Assembly (NCBI GenBank): GCA_902801325.1
Contig: CADCHQ010000011.1
Coordinates: forward strand, 62,001 to 126,000
Origin: an uncultured Bacteroidales bacterium
GTDB lineage: Bacteria > Bacteroidota > Bacteroidia > Bacteroidales > Bacteroidaceae
Length of the DNA: 64,000 nt
Direction: 5' to 3'
Below the pieces are notes generated by a model. It did not search any database, was not told the DNA's origin, and was given only the letters and a program-made list of their open reading frames with translations. Position numbers and translations under genes: made by a program. This document shows positions 32,108 through 41,900 of this stretch, in pieces (position 1 is the first letter of the stretch; each line of letters starts with the position of its first letter).

Positions 32108-34969
32108 ATGGAATTAGCAACAAAATACAGCCCTGCCGAAGTTGAAGGCAAGTGGTATCAGTATTGGTTAGACCATAAATTATTTAGTTCAAAACCCGAC
32201 GAACGGGAACCCTACACGATTGTCATTCCTCCCCCAAACGTGACGGGAGTATTGCACATGGGTCATGTGCTGAATGAAACCATTCAGGACATATTGGTTC
32301 GTCACGCCCGCATGGAAGGGAAGAATGCCTGCTGGGTGCCTGGCACCGACCACGCCAGCATTGCCACCGAAGCAAAGGTGGTCAATCGTCTGGCAGAACA
32401 AGGCATTAAGAAGACCGACCTCACCCGTGAGGAGTTCTTGAAGCATGCATGGGCATGGACCGAAGAGCACGGAGGCATCATCCTGAAGCAGTTGCGCAAG
32501 CTCGGTTGCTCTTGCGACTGGGACCGCACGGCCTTCACCATGGACGAGAAGCGTAGCGAAAGCGTCATCAAGGTCTTCTGCGACCTCTATCGCAAGGGCC
32601 TTATCTATCGTGGTGTGCGCATGGTCAATTGGGACCCTAAGGCGCTGACTGCCCTCTCCGATGAGGAAGTTATCTACAAGGAAGAGCACACGAAACTCTA
32701 CTACATGAAGTACTATGTTTCCGGTCCCGTTAATTGCGATGATACCGCAACAGACGGCAACGTCATCCACAAGGACGAGCGCGGCTACTATGCAGTGGTA
32801 GCAACCACACGTCCTGAGACTATCATGGGCGACGTGGCCATGTGCATCAATCCTAACGACCCCAAGAACCAATGGTTGAAGGGAAAGAAGGTTATCGTTC
32901 CTCTGGTCAACCGCGTCATCCCCGTTATTGAGGACGAATATGTTGATATCGAGTTTGGTACGGGATGTCTGAAGGTGACGCCTGCCCACGATGTCAACGA
33001 CTATATGCTGGGTGAAAAGTATAATCTGGAAGCCATCGACGTCTTCAATCCCGACGGCACACTTAGCGAAGCAGCTAAGTTGTATGTAGGCATGGATCGC
33101 TTCGACTGCCGCAAGCAGATTTCGAAGGACATGATTGAGAGTGGACTCATGGAGAAGGTGGAGGACTATGACAATAAGATAGGTTGCTCCGAGCGTACGG
33201 GTGTTCCCATCGAGCCACGTCTTTCTATGCAATGGTTCCTGAAGATGGAGCATCTGGCAGAGATAGCCCTTGCTCCTGTTATGAACGACGACATCAAGTT
33301 CTATCCCACCAAGTACAAGAACACATACCGCCACTGGCTTGAGAACATCAAGGACTGGTGCATCAGTCGCCAGCTCTGGTGGGGACATCGCATTCCTGCT
33401 TACTACCTCACCCTAACCCTCCCCCAAGGGGAGGGAAAATCTCCTACACTGCAAGATTTGGGCGTTCCTTACGGAGCCTTTGTCGTAGCAGAAAACGAAG
33501 AGGAAGCTTACAAGCTGGCAATAGAGCAATATCCTGCCCTCAAACCCTATCTCCCCTCCTTGGGAGGGGACGGGGGAGGTCTGTCCTTACGCCAGGACGA
33601 GGACGCACTTGACACCTGGTTCTCCTCATGGCTTTGGCCCATCAGCCTCTTCGACGGCATCAACAACCCTGGTAACGAAGAGATACGCTACTACTACCCC
33701 ACTGCCGACCTCGTAACTGGTCCGGACATCATCTTCTTCTGGGTGGCTCGCATGATTATGGCCGGCTACGAATACGAAGGCAAGATGCCGTTCCGCAACG
33801 TATATTTCACAGGTATCGTGCGCGATAAGTTGGGACGAAAGATGTCTAAATCACTGGGCAACAGTCCCGACCCGCTTGACCTCATTGCACGTTTCGGTGC
33901 CGATGGTGTGCGCATGGGTATGATGTTGGCAGCTCCTGCCGGCAACGACATTCTCTTTGATGAAGCCCTGTGCGAACAAGGCCGTAACTTCTGCAACAAG
34001 ATATGGAACGCCTTCCGTCTTGTAAAGGGTTGGGAAGTCTCTGACAACTCCGATAATACCGAAAACTCTGAAATTAACTCCAGCGCCATCCGTTGGATGA
34101 ATGCCAAGATACGCGAGGTGGGAGCAGAGATAGAAGACTCATTCTCGAAATACCGCCTTAGCGAGGCCCTTATGGCTGCCTTCAAGCTCTTTACCGATGA
34201 GTTCTCTGGTTGGTATCTGGAGATGATTAAGCCTGCTTATCAGCAACCTATCGACCGCAAGACGCTGGATGCTACCCTCGACATCTTCGAGACCCTGATG
34301 AAGATTATTCATCCCTTCATGCCCTTCATCACCGAAGAGCTTTGGCAAGCAATGGCCGAAAGGAAAGATGGCGACAGCATCATGGTTCACCCCTTGAAAA
34401 TAGAAGCCCTGAGCGAAGACGACAAGCAATTGCTTGCCCTTTACGAGAAGGCTAAGCAAGTGATCAGTGGCGTCCGTGCTGTTCGCAACTCAAAGAACAT
34501 CGCACAGAAGGAAGCCCTCGTGCTGGAGGCAGTGAAGCCCCTCTCTATCTCCCCCCGTGGGGAGGAGAATCCTTCTTCCTCTGAGAAGATGCTGGGAAAT
34601 GAAGCCCTCTCCCCCACGGGGAGAGCGGGGAGCGGGGCCATTAATTATACATTAATGAAAATGGCCAACCTCAGCGAGATTCGTTGTGTCGAGAAGAAGG
34701 GCGAAGGTTCTCAAAGCTTCTTGGTAGGTACTGAGGAGTATGCAGTGCCTCTCGGTAATCTTATTGACGCTGAAGCTGAAATCAAGAAGGCTGAAGCTGA
34801 AATCAAGCGTCTGGAAGGCTTTATGATGGGCATCCAGAAGAAACTCTCCAACGAGCGTTTCGTACAGAACGCCCCCGAGCAGGTTGTTGCCCTCGAACGC
34901 AAGAAACTCAGCGATGCCGAGAGCAAGATTGCTGCCCTGCAAGAAACGCTCAAGGCCCTTAGGTCCTAA
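32108..34969 (+). CDS. valS: Valyl-tRNA synthetase with in-frame palindromic insertions
   Basis: The 953-residue enzyme charges tRNA-Val. The HIGH-type motif [13 protein letters not shown] (residues ~39-51), the CP1 editing domain ([13 protein letters not shown]), [25 protein letters not shown] (~577) and a C-terminal coiled coil are all present. Three segments do not look like Val[12 protein letters not shown] (~434-444), PSLGGDGGG (~481-489) and a 34-residue stretch starting [10 protein letters not shown] and ending TGRAGSG (~810-844). Each is encoded by a GC-rich palindrome; the third is a 102-bp inverted pair. All keep the frame, so the enzyme is presumably functional. Its last four codons and stop lie in the first unit of array D. 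Confidence 0.95.
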   Translation: MELATKYSPAEVEGKWYQYWLDHKLFSSKPDEREPYTIVIPPPNVTGVLHMGHVLNETIQDILVRHARMEGKNACWVPGTDHASIATEAKVVNRLAEQGIKKTDLTREEFLKHAWAWTEEHGGIILKQLRKLGCSCDWDRTAFTMDEKRSESVIKVFCDLYRKGLIYRGVRMVNWDPKALTALSDEEVIYKEEHTKLYYMKYYVSGPVNCDDTATDGNVIHKDERGYYAVVATTRPETIMGDVAMCINPNDPKNQWLKGKKVIVPLVNRVIPVIEDEYVDIEFGTGCLKVTPAHDVNDYMLGEKYNLEAIDVFNPDGTLSEAAKLYVGMDRFDCRKQISKDMIESGLMEKVEDYDNKIGCSERTGVPIEPRLSMQWFLKMEHLAEIALAPVMNDDIKFYPTKYKNTYRHWLENIKDWCISRQLWWGHRIPAYYLTLTLPQGEGKSPTLQDLGVPYGAFVVAENEEEAYKLAIEQYPALKPYLPSLGGDGGGLSLRQDEDALDTWFSSWLWPISLFDGINNPGNEEIRYYYPTADLVTGPDIIFFWVARMIMAGYEYEGKMPFRNVYFTGIVRDKLGRKMSKSLGNSPDPLDLIARFGADGVRMGMMLAAPAGNDILFDEALCEQGRNFCNKIWNAFRLVKGWEVSDNSDNTENSEINSSAIRWMNAKIREVGAEIEDSFSKYRLSEALMAAFKLFTDEFSGWYLEMIKPAYQQPIDRKTLDATLDIFETLMKIIHPFMPFITEELWQAMAERKDGDSIMVHPLKIEALSEDDKQLLALYEKAKQVISGVRAVRNSKNIAQKEALVLEAVKPLSISPRGEENPSSSEKMLGNEALSPTGRAGSGAINYTLMKMANLSEIRCVEKKGEGSQSFLVGTEEYAVPLGNLIDAEAEIKKAEAEIKRLEGFMMGIQKKLSNERFVQNAPEQVVALERKKLSDAESKIAALQETLKALRS
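33407..33435. repeat. Palindromic element in valS, insertion 1
   Basis: CCCTCCCC (33417-33424) and GGGGAGGG (33428-33435) form an 8-bp inverted repeat, preceded by CTCACCCTAA; it is translated as [10 protein letters not shown]. Confidence 0.75.
33551..33579. repeat. Palindromic element in valS, insertion 2
   Basis: CCCCTCC-ttg-GGAGGGG (33553-33569) followed by ACGGGGGAGG; it is translated as [10 protein letters not shown] just before the conserved [10 protein letters not shown]. Confidence 0.75.
34537..34638. repeat. 102-bp inverted-pair (REPIN-like) element in valS, insertion 3
   Basis: The left arm GCCCC-tctctat-CTCCCC...GGGGAG and the right arm CTCTCCCC-cac-GGGGAGAG...GCGGGGC are imperfect reverse complements of about 31 bp around a centre of about 40 bp. 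The whole is 102 bp, 34 codons without a stop. Confidence 0.8.
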
Positions 34970-35055
34970 GCAAAAAGGCCTAGGCCTTATTGCGGAAAGC
35001 CTTAGGCCTTATCGCCGAAGCCCTTAGGGGTTATTTCAGAAGGCCTAAGTCTTAT
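34952..35055. repeat. 22-bp-period palindromic array, locus D (5 units)
   Basis: Units start at 34952, 34975, 34997, 35018 and 35040 (spacing 23, 22, 21, 22). Clearest palindromes: AAGGCCTAGGCCTT and AAGCCTTAGGCCTT. The first unit encodes the last residues and stop of ValS. Confidence 0.85.
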
Positions 35056-35194
35056 CAAACTCGTAATACTATATCATCGGTCTCTGCTTAATATAGCAGG
35101 GGCCGATGCTTGTATATAGCATTACCTCATACTTGTACTATCTCCAGCCCTTGCTTCGGCAATACAAAATACAGGGTTGTGCAATACCCTTCGC

Positions 35195-35315
35195 ATGATT
35201 GCTACAATCATCGACTAATGATTGGTACTATCACGGGCCGATGATTGGTAAGTAAATTTTCGATGATTGGTAAGTAAATTTTCGATGATTGCTACAATCA
35301 TAAATCGATGGTTGT
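35195..35315. repeat. ATGATTG array at 22-23 bp spacing (6 units)
   Basis: ATGATTG or ATGGTTG begins at 35195, 35218, 35241, 35263, 35285 and 35308. Two units are full palindromes (ATGATTG-cta-CAATCAT); two are identical 22-bp copies of the form CGATGATTGGTAAGTAAATT. Confidence 0.85.
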
Positions 35316-35352
35316 AAAACAAAATCCCCCCGCATCAGCAGATGCGAGGGGA
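35315..35352 (-). terminator. Terminator of the SusCD operon
   Basis: On the minus strand TCCCCTCGCATC-tgct-GATGCGGGGGGA is followed by TTTTGTTTT. Confidence 0.85.
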
Positions 35353-35386
35353 CGATTGTAATTATAAGTCTAAGCGACTGATTACT

Positions 35387-37303
35387 TCACAGCACTCCAG
35401 GCCTAAGATTCTTCACCATAGGCTTAGCAAACGTCTTATTAACGTTCATACGGAACGGTTTAAAGTTCTTTGAATTGTGCTTTCCACCACGCAGACGGCT
35501 AGCAAACTTAGCAGCCTTAATGGCACTCTTAGATGCTGCGCCAGGCAGGACAACCTTAAACTCACCACCTGTATTTCCTTTATACGGACCATCACCATTA
35601 AGGTATGCAAGCATACCACCTACTGGAATTGTAATAACACCATCGGCAAAAGTACCAAATGCGTTCGGAGCATTCGCCAAGATAATGTCGGTTGTATAAC
35701 CGAGTTCATAGTAATATGAAGCAAGGCTTTGTACAGCGAAGGGACCTTCCTTCCATGCGAGACCAGTTTCCTGCTTATCTACATATACGAGTTGAGGATC
35801 CTGTGCGTTGATTTCCAAATAGTAATCCATCGAAGTGTCCCAGTCACCAGGATCGTTATAGGGATATGCCTCACCGTAAGCGTTCTTCATACGATAAAGA
35901 CCAGGATTCTTTGTGCTTGCCAGAATTTCGACTTCGTAAACTTGAGTATCAATTCCATAAAGTGCGGCAAGGATATTCTCTGTATAAACACCCATACCCA
36001 GGCTTTCCCAACTGCTGCCACCCTTCTCAAAATCGAAGACGCAAGAAGCACTTTCTTGTGCAGTGCCTTCCTCATCATAGGTAACTATGGTCACACGATA
36101 CTTACCATCTTCTTCAAGAGGAAGGTAGACACGAACTGAGTCACCATCCAATTCTTCAGCCTCTATTTCACCAGCTACAATAGCTTGAGCAACGGCTGAT
36201 TCGCTTTGTCCAGCATCAGTCATAGCGTACTTTGCTTTAGCAACGTCCACGCCTACTTTCAGATCAACTAAAGCCTGATGGGTTTCAGCCACGGTCTTGA
36301 GTATACCAATGAATTTTGCATCTGCAGAATAATCGGGTGTATAGAGCTCATGGCCAGGCAAAGCAATAGCAAAAAGACCATTTGTGTTGCCATACCAACC
36401 CCATTCTCCACCATCTACGTTAGCAAGAGCAGAGAGGAATGACTTCGGTTCGGGGAAAGTAATAACACCATCCTCCAGTTTACCAAACATCGCGGGCTGA
36501 GCTCCCTTGATGTCTTCGAGCGTATTTCCAGCTGCCAACCAAATAGCTACACGGCTACCCAAAATAATCTCACCATCATCTTTGTTCAAAATCAAGCCGG
36601 AGTTGAATGACTCAACCCATACGAAATCGGGATCTTCGGCATGTATGTACATATAGTGTGTATCATCTGGGTCATCCTTATAAGGGGCATTGTCGGGATC
36701 TAATACATCCAGATATGAAGCTCCATAGGGGTTCACAACACGATAAAGACCTTCCTGCGAAAGATTCTTTTCTATGGTAACATCGTATGTAAGTGGATCC
36801 ATACCATAGAGGCTCAGAAGATCATCACGCATCTGACCAACACCCATTTCCTCCCAAGGCTCGGATACATTTACGGTGAAACGATACTCTGTACCACCAT
36901 AAGGTGTGGTGTAATCTGCATTGGCAATAATCAAGGTGTCGCGGTTCGGGTCTTCATACTTGATAGTCTCAGGATTGTAACCGATGGTAATGATAGCCTT
37001 GTCGGCACCATCTGCGAAGGTTACACTTGCGGGAACGGTCAAGTGAGTAGAGGAAGCGGGATTCTGGTGATTCTCCAGAGCTACGGTCAACTCACCATCA
37101 GTCTTCACGCGCTGAATCTCAACGTCGAAGCTATTGGCATTCATATCCAGATCGTAGCTGGTGATGGCCAAAGTCTTGTCAGCGAAGAATACTTGAGCAT
37201 TCTTCATAGCCTCAGCGCCACTGTACTCATAGTCATTGCTGCAAGATGCGAGACCTATAACGGCCAGCACTGCCAGCAGACTGTATTTAATACTTTTTCG
37301 CAT
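35387..37303 (-). CDS. Outer-membrane lipoprotein of the SusCD operon, unknown fold repeat
   Basis: The 638-residue product has a lipoprotein leader ending LASC (MRKSIKYSLLAVLAVIGLASC). After a Calx-beta/DUF4843-like Ig-type segment (SFDVEIQRVKTDGELTVAL...ADKAIITIGYNPETIKYED), a domain beginning WEEMGVGQMRDDLLSLYGMDPLTYDVTI appears twice (second copy WESLGMGVYTENILAALYGIDTQVYEVEI), each followed by PGLYRMKNAYGEAYPY-type text. It is thus an internally duplicated surface protein. It follows susD by 20 bp and probably helps capture the transported ligand, as SusE/F-like proteins do; no binding specificity can be read. Confidence 0.8.
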   Translation of the reverse strand: MRKSIKYSLLAVLAVIGLASCSNDYEYSGAEAMKNAQVFFADKTLAITSYDLDMNANSFDVEIQRVKTDGELTVALENHQNPASSTHLTVPASVTFADGADKAIITIGYNPETIKYEDPNRDTLIIANADYTTPYGGTEYRFTVNVSEPWEEMGVGQMRDDLLSLYGMDPLTYDVTIEKNLSQEGLYRVVNPYGASYLDVLDPDNAPYKDDPDDTHYMYIHAEDPDFVWVESFNSGLILNKDDGEIILGSRVAIWLAAGNTLEDIKGAQPAMFGKLEDGVITFPEPKSFLSALANVDGGEWGWYGNTNGLFAIALPGHELYTPDYSADAKFIGILKTVAETHQALVDLKVGVDVAKAKYAMTDAGQSESAVAQAIVAGEIEAEELDGDSVRVYLPLEEDGKYRVTIVTYDEEGTAQESASCVFDFEKGGSSWESLGMGVYTENILAALYGIDTQVYEVEILASTKNPGLYRMKNAYGEAYPYNDPGDWDTSMDYYLEINAQDPQLVYVDKQETGLAWKEGPFAVQSLASYYYELGYTTDIILANAPNAFGTFADGVITIPVGGMLAYLNGDGPYKGNTGGEFKVVLPGAASKSAIKAAKFASRLRGGKHNSKNFKPFRMNVNKTFAKPMVKNLRPGVL

Positions 37304-37323
37304 AATATCTTTGTTTTTTTAGA

Positions 37324-38949
37324 TTATTCTTCAGTCCAAACATCATAGGTGTCACTGGGGTCAGGATTGTTCCAGCCTACCAGAGCTTCATTGCTGGCCT
37401 GTTCTGTCTTCACAATCACGAAGTTCATCCATGCAGGACGACCATTGGTGTTGATGCGCTGCAAGGGATCTTGCCAGTTGGTGCCGGGATAACCCTTGGT
37501 AACAGACATGTCAAGGCGCTTGATGTCGAAGAAGGTCTGACCTTCACCCCACAACTCTACGCGCTTCTGGAAGACGATTTCATCAATAGCATCGCTACCA
37601 GAATACTTGTAGTTGGGATCGCGATAAGTCTTCATGAAGGTCTCCAGCAATTGGATACCGCTACCTGCACTAACGTGCTCAGCAGCCTCAGCCTCGATGA
37701 AGTACATCTCTTCAACACGCATGACGGGAATTGCAGTAGAAGCACCAATCGTGTTCTCGTCGGCATTACCGCTTCCTGGGCGGAACTTAAGAGAAGCGTA
37801 AGCAGGAAGTTTGGCCTTGAAGTCGTAGTCTGGTGAAGTGGGATATGTGCTCTTGCCATAGAGGGGAGAACCTTCGGGAGCAACCCACATCTTCTTACGC
37901 CAGTCGGTATCGCTGATGCGCTCGTACATACGGCGGTCAATACCACAATACAGTTTTGTTCCAGCACCTGTGTAACCAAAGGTTGACTGATTCGATACCC
38001 AACTTGTCCAGTTGATGATACCTGTTTGTACGGCATAGGTCTGGTCGGTCTGCAAAGCAGCCCACATGAAGTCAGAAGCGGTATTGAAGCCATTGGAAAC
38101 ACTCAGGCCTTCCTGCTCAGTCATAGGCTTAACAACAGCATTGTCGATGGCCAGGCGGGCATACTTCTTTGCGTTCTCATAATCCTCAACCCACATATAC
38201 AGACGAGCCTTCAGGCCATATACACAAGACAGGTCGGGCAGAGCACCATCAGCATTGTTGGGCAGGTTCACAACATACTTCTCAGCCTTTTCCAGGTCTT
38301 CAAGAATGAAGTTGAACATAGAATCGCGAGTTACACGAGGATTGTGCTTTGAATCCTCCTCTGTGATGTCGTGGCGAACGATGGGCACAGTCAGGTTGGT
38401 AACCACTTTACCCTCTTTGTTCTTTCCATCGGGGAACTTCTCGTTGGGCAAGAACTCGAACATACGAGCCAAGTCAAGATAGATGAGGGCACGATAAGCA
38501 AAAGCAGTACCCAGATAAGCCAAAGGTCCTTCTGATGCAGTTTCTTCATCGATGGCGCGGATAACACCGTTCACCGAACCCAAGAATCCATAGTAGTAGT
38601 TCCAGTGGAACTGAGTGGTCAGGTAACCATCACCCATATACTGATTACGATACCAGTTGTTCCAACGGCTGTATCCAGTTTCACCAAAATAATGCTTATC
38701 ACCGGTGCATGCATCACGGATAATCATTTCAGCGGGATAACCGAAAAACATGTGGTTATCTGTCGTCCAAACGTCAACGAGATAAGCAGGCATACCATTT
38801 GCCAAGCCTTCCGTAGCAGCAGCAGAAGCAGCCACAATCTCGTCAGTGGCAATGTCAGTGGGGAATGTCTCCTCTACGCAGGATGTCATAGAAAACACGC
38901 TGGCAGCAATAGCGACAAGACCCAAGATATTTTTATTCATCTTTTTCAT
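37324..38949 (-). CDS. RagB/SusD family nutrient-uptake lipoprotein
   Basis: This 541-residue protein has a lipoprotein leader (MTSC lipobox), an N-terminal SusD-like domain with TPR-type helices (YLGTAFAYRALIYLDLARMFEFLP, the classic RAxAxFYLVRLFG-type motif) and a C-terminal SusD/RagB domain (VMRVEEMYFIEAEAAEH...LWGEGQTFFDIKRL). SusD proteins cap the SusC channel and bind the ligand on the cell surface. It follows susC by 27 bp. An ATG nine bases in (38940) is an alternative start. Confidence 0.95.
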   Translation of the reverse strand: MKKMNKNILGLVAIAASVFSMTSCVEETFPTDIATDEIVAASAAATEGLANGMPAYLVDVWTTDNHMFFGYPAEMIIRDACTGDKHYFGETGYSRWNNWYRNQYMGDGYLTTQFHWNYYYGFLGSVNGVIRAIDEETASEGPLAYLGTAFAYRALIYLDLARMFEFLPNEKFPDGKNKEGKVVTNLTVPIVRHDITEEDSKHNPRVTRDSMFNFILEDLEKAEKYVVNLPNNADGALPDLSCVYGLKARLYMWVEDYENAKKYARLAIDNAVVKPMTEQEGLSVSNGFNTASDFMWAALQTDQTYAVQTGIINWTSWVSNQSTFGYTGAGTKLYCGIDRRMYERISDTDWRKKMWVAPEGSPLYGKSTYPTSPDYDFKAKLPAYASLKFRPGSGNADENTIGASTAIPVMRVEEMYFIEAEAAEHVSAGSGIQLLETFMKTYRDPNYKYSGSDAIDEIVFQKRVELWGEGQTFFDIKRLDMSVTKGYPGTNWQDPLQRINTNGRPAWMNFVIVKTEQASNEALVGWNNPDPSDTYDVWTEE

Positions 38950-38976
38950 AATATTGTATCCTTTCTTTTTAATGGT

Positions 38977-41900
38977 TTAGAACGTTACGTTAAGACCAAA
39001 TGATACAGTGCGGATGGGAGAGTACATCAGACCACTAGCCGAACCGGGATCGCTGGCTGCGTACTGACGGGGGTCAAGACCACGACGCTTGCTCCATGTG
39101 TAAACATTGTCAGCAGCACCATAGATGCGGATGCTCTGGATGTGCGGGGTCTTCAGGATGCGCTTGTCGATGGTGTAACCAAATGTAATGTTACCCAAAG
39201 TCAGGTAGTTAGCGCTGATGAGCCAACGGTCACAGCCCGAGTTACCATAGCTATAACCATACTGGAAGCGAGGAATGTTGCTGCCTGAGTTTTCGGGAGT
39301 CCAAGCATTCAGAATGTCCTTATGGAAACCATAACCTGCAGAACCATTCATCAAGTTCTGATACTCATCGTCATAAACCTTGCCACCCAGTGCATACTGG
39401 AAGTCAACGCTCAGGTCGAAGCCCTTGAAGTCAAAGCTGGTACCGAAACCACCGAATACCTTGCTGGCCAAGTCTTCACCTACAAAGTTGTCGGCTTCAG
39501 ACTGGTTGAATACAGCATACTTCTCTTCGACAATCTTGGCACCCTTGTCGTCCTTCATTACATTACCATCAGCATCGGTCTTGTAACGATTCTTCCAATA
39601 CATGGCGAGACCACCCTTGTTGGGGTCATAAGCCTCGTCACCAGCCAGTTTGTAGGTCTCCTCATTGTAAACGCCGGCATAAGACTTACCAAAGTAGGTG
39701 TACATAGACTTGCCTTCGGTATAGTAGCGACTGCCACTGCTGTAGCCAAAGTAGCCATCGTACTCCTGAGTCTTACGCTCCTCGGCCAACTTGGTAATCT
39801 TGTTGTAGTTGTAAGAAGCATTAGCATAAACATTCCACTTGAAATCCTTTGTGCGGATGAGGTCGGCGTGCAACTCAATTTCAACACCGTGGTTAATCAT
39901 GTTACCTACGTTGAAGATGGCACTGGTGTAACCCAAAGTTGCAGGATAGGGGAAGCTGGCAAGCATGTCCTTCGTGCGGTTGTTATAATACTCAAGAGTA
40001 CCATACAGGCGCTCACCGAAGAGGCTGAAGTCAATACCGGCATTCAGACGACCATTCTTTTCCCATGTCAGCTCTTCGTTACCCTTACGGCTGCTGGGAG
40101 TCAGAGAAATCTTGTTATTGTTGTTAACGATAGAATAACGGTTGGTGTAGTAGTAAGCATAACGCATGTTTTCGTCATTACCGTTTTCACCATAGCTGAC
40201 CTTGAGCTTCAACTCATCGACCCACTTAGCCTTGAACCAGTTCTCCTTAGAAATCATCCAACCTGCACTGGCGCTCCAGAAGGTACCCCAGCGGTGATCG
40301 GGATGGAAAGCAGAAGAGCCCTGGCGCATAACGCTACCATATACAAAATACTTGTCAGCATAGTTGTACATAACACGAGCCATGAATGACTCTGTGTTAT
40401 ATTCAGAGAAGTCAGAGCTAGCATCGTCCAATACCACAGCACCAGCCAGTTCCTTGTTGGTCTGGGTGAGCATATTGTGGCGCTGACCGCTAATGCCGTA
40501 ACTGCGCTGACGATAGTAGTCATGGGCTATCATGGCCTCAACATCGTGCTGACCATAAATCTTGTGCCAGTTCAAACGCTGCTGGAAGTCATAGTCCCAC
40601 TGACGTGAATGTGACTTGTACACCAAACCATTGCTGGACTTGTACTGACCAAAGTAAGGATTGGTAACCTGAGTTAAACGAGACTCATACAAGTAAGTTG
40701 CATTTGTCGAGGTGAAGGTGAAGCCATAAGGCAGATAGAAGTCTGCTGTAGCAACACCATTGAATGAGTTACCCTCATTGTTATAAGTGTCAACCAACAG
40801 GTCACTGATGGGGTTAGCACCATTCATGTAAGGACGAACGAGACCCACATAAGTGGTTTCACCATAGTCGTAACCTAAGACGTTAGCCACATTGTTATAG
40901 AGGATCTTACCTGTAGCATCACGATAGAACATGGGATAGATGGGGGCAATATTACGCAGTGAGAAGATGTTTCCTACACTTCCATAAATGCCTTCATTGT
41001 CAAGACGATCGCGATTGAAATGGTTGTAAGTCATGTTTGCACCAATCTTCAACCACTTCTTTACCTGATAGTCTGCCTTCAAACGACCGGAGAAACGTTC
41101 GTAACCAGAGTTGTAGGTAATACCATTGTGGTCCAGATAGTTGGCACTGGCATAGAAAGTACCACGGTCACTGGCACCACTGGCGCTAACGGTGTACTCC
41201 TGACGGAGGCTGTTGTGATAAATCTCATCCTGCCAATTGTCGGGAACCAACAGATATTGGTTGCCATCAGCACCGGTAACAACATTACCCAGGGTAGCAC
41301 CGGGGTTCAGTTTGCCGTTCTGGCCAATCAAATACTGACCTTCGGGCACGTTGTAAACGTTGTAACGCAGACCCATATCTGTGTCAGGAATCATGTTCTG
41401 GTTAACCCACTGCCATGCACGGGTGGGATCGTAACCAAGACCAGAACCAATACCACCAGTCTGAGCGGCTGTAGCATAGTTGTACAACTTCTTGTAGTAG
41501 GTCTCATAATAACCAGCAGGGCTTGTGATCATTTCGTAATCAACATCACCCTTTGTGTTCACACCCCACTTGGCATCGAATGTGATGGTAGCATCCTTAC
41601 CCTTCTTAGCACTCTTGGTAGTTACCATGATGACACCATTACCGCCACGTGCACCATACAGGGCACTGGAAGCAGCATCCTTCTGAACGGTAACACTCTC
41701 GATATCAACAGGGTTGATGTCGTTCAGTGAACCATCATAAGGCACACCGTCGACAACAATCAGGGGATCCATACCACCCTGCAGAGAGTTGTAACCACGG
41801 ATACGAATGGTGGGTGTTGTACCAGGCTGACCGGAAGGAGAAGAAATCTGCACACCAGTGGCCTTACCTTTAATAGCATCGGCAAAGTTGGTTGTCTGTA

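Larger units (their letters stand above)
34970..35386. other. Convergent intergenic region, 417 bp
   Basis: It consists of array D (to 35055), about 140 bp of unassigned sequence with TATATAGC/GCTATATA-like symmetry and a CCGATG...CATCGG pair, then the ATGATTG array (35195-35315) and a minus-strand terminator (35315-35352). No gene was seen. Confidence 0.6.
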
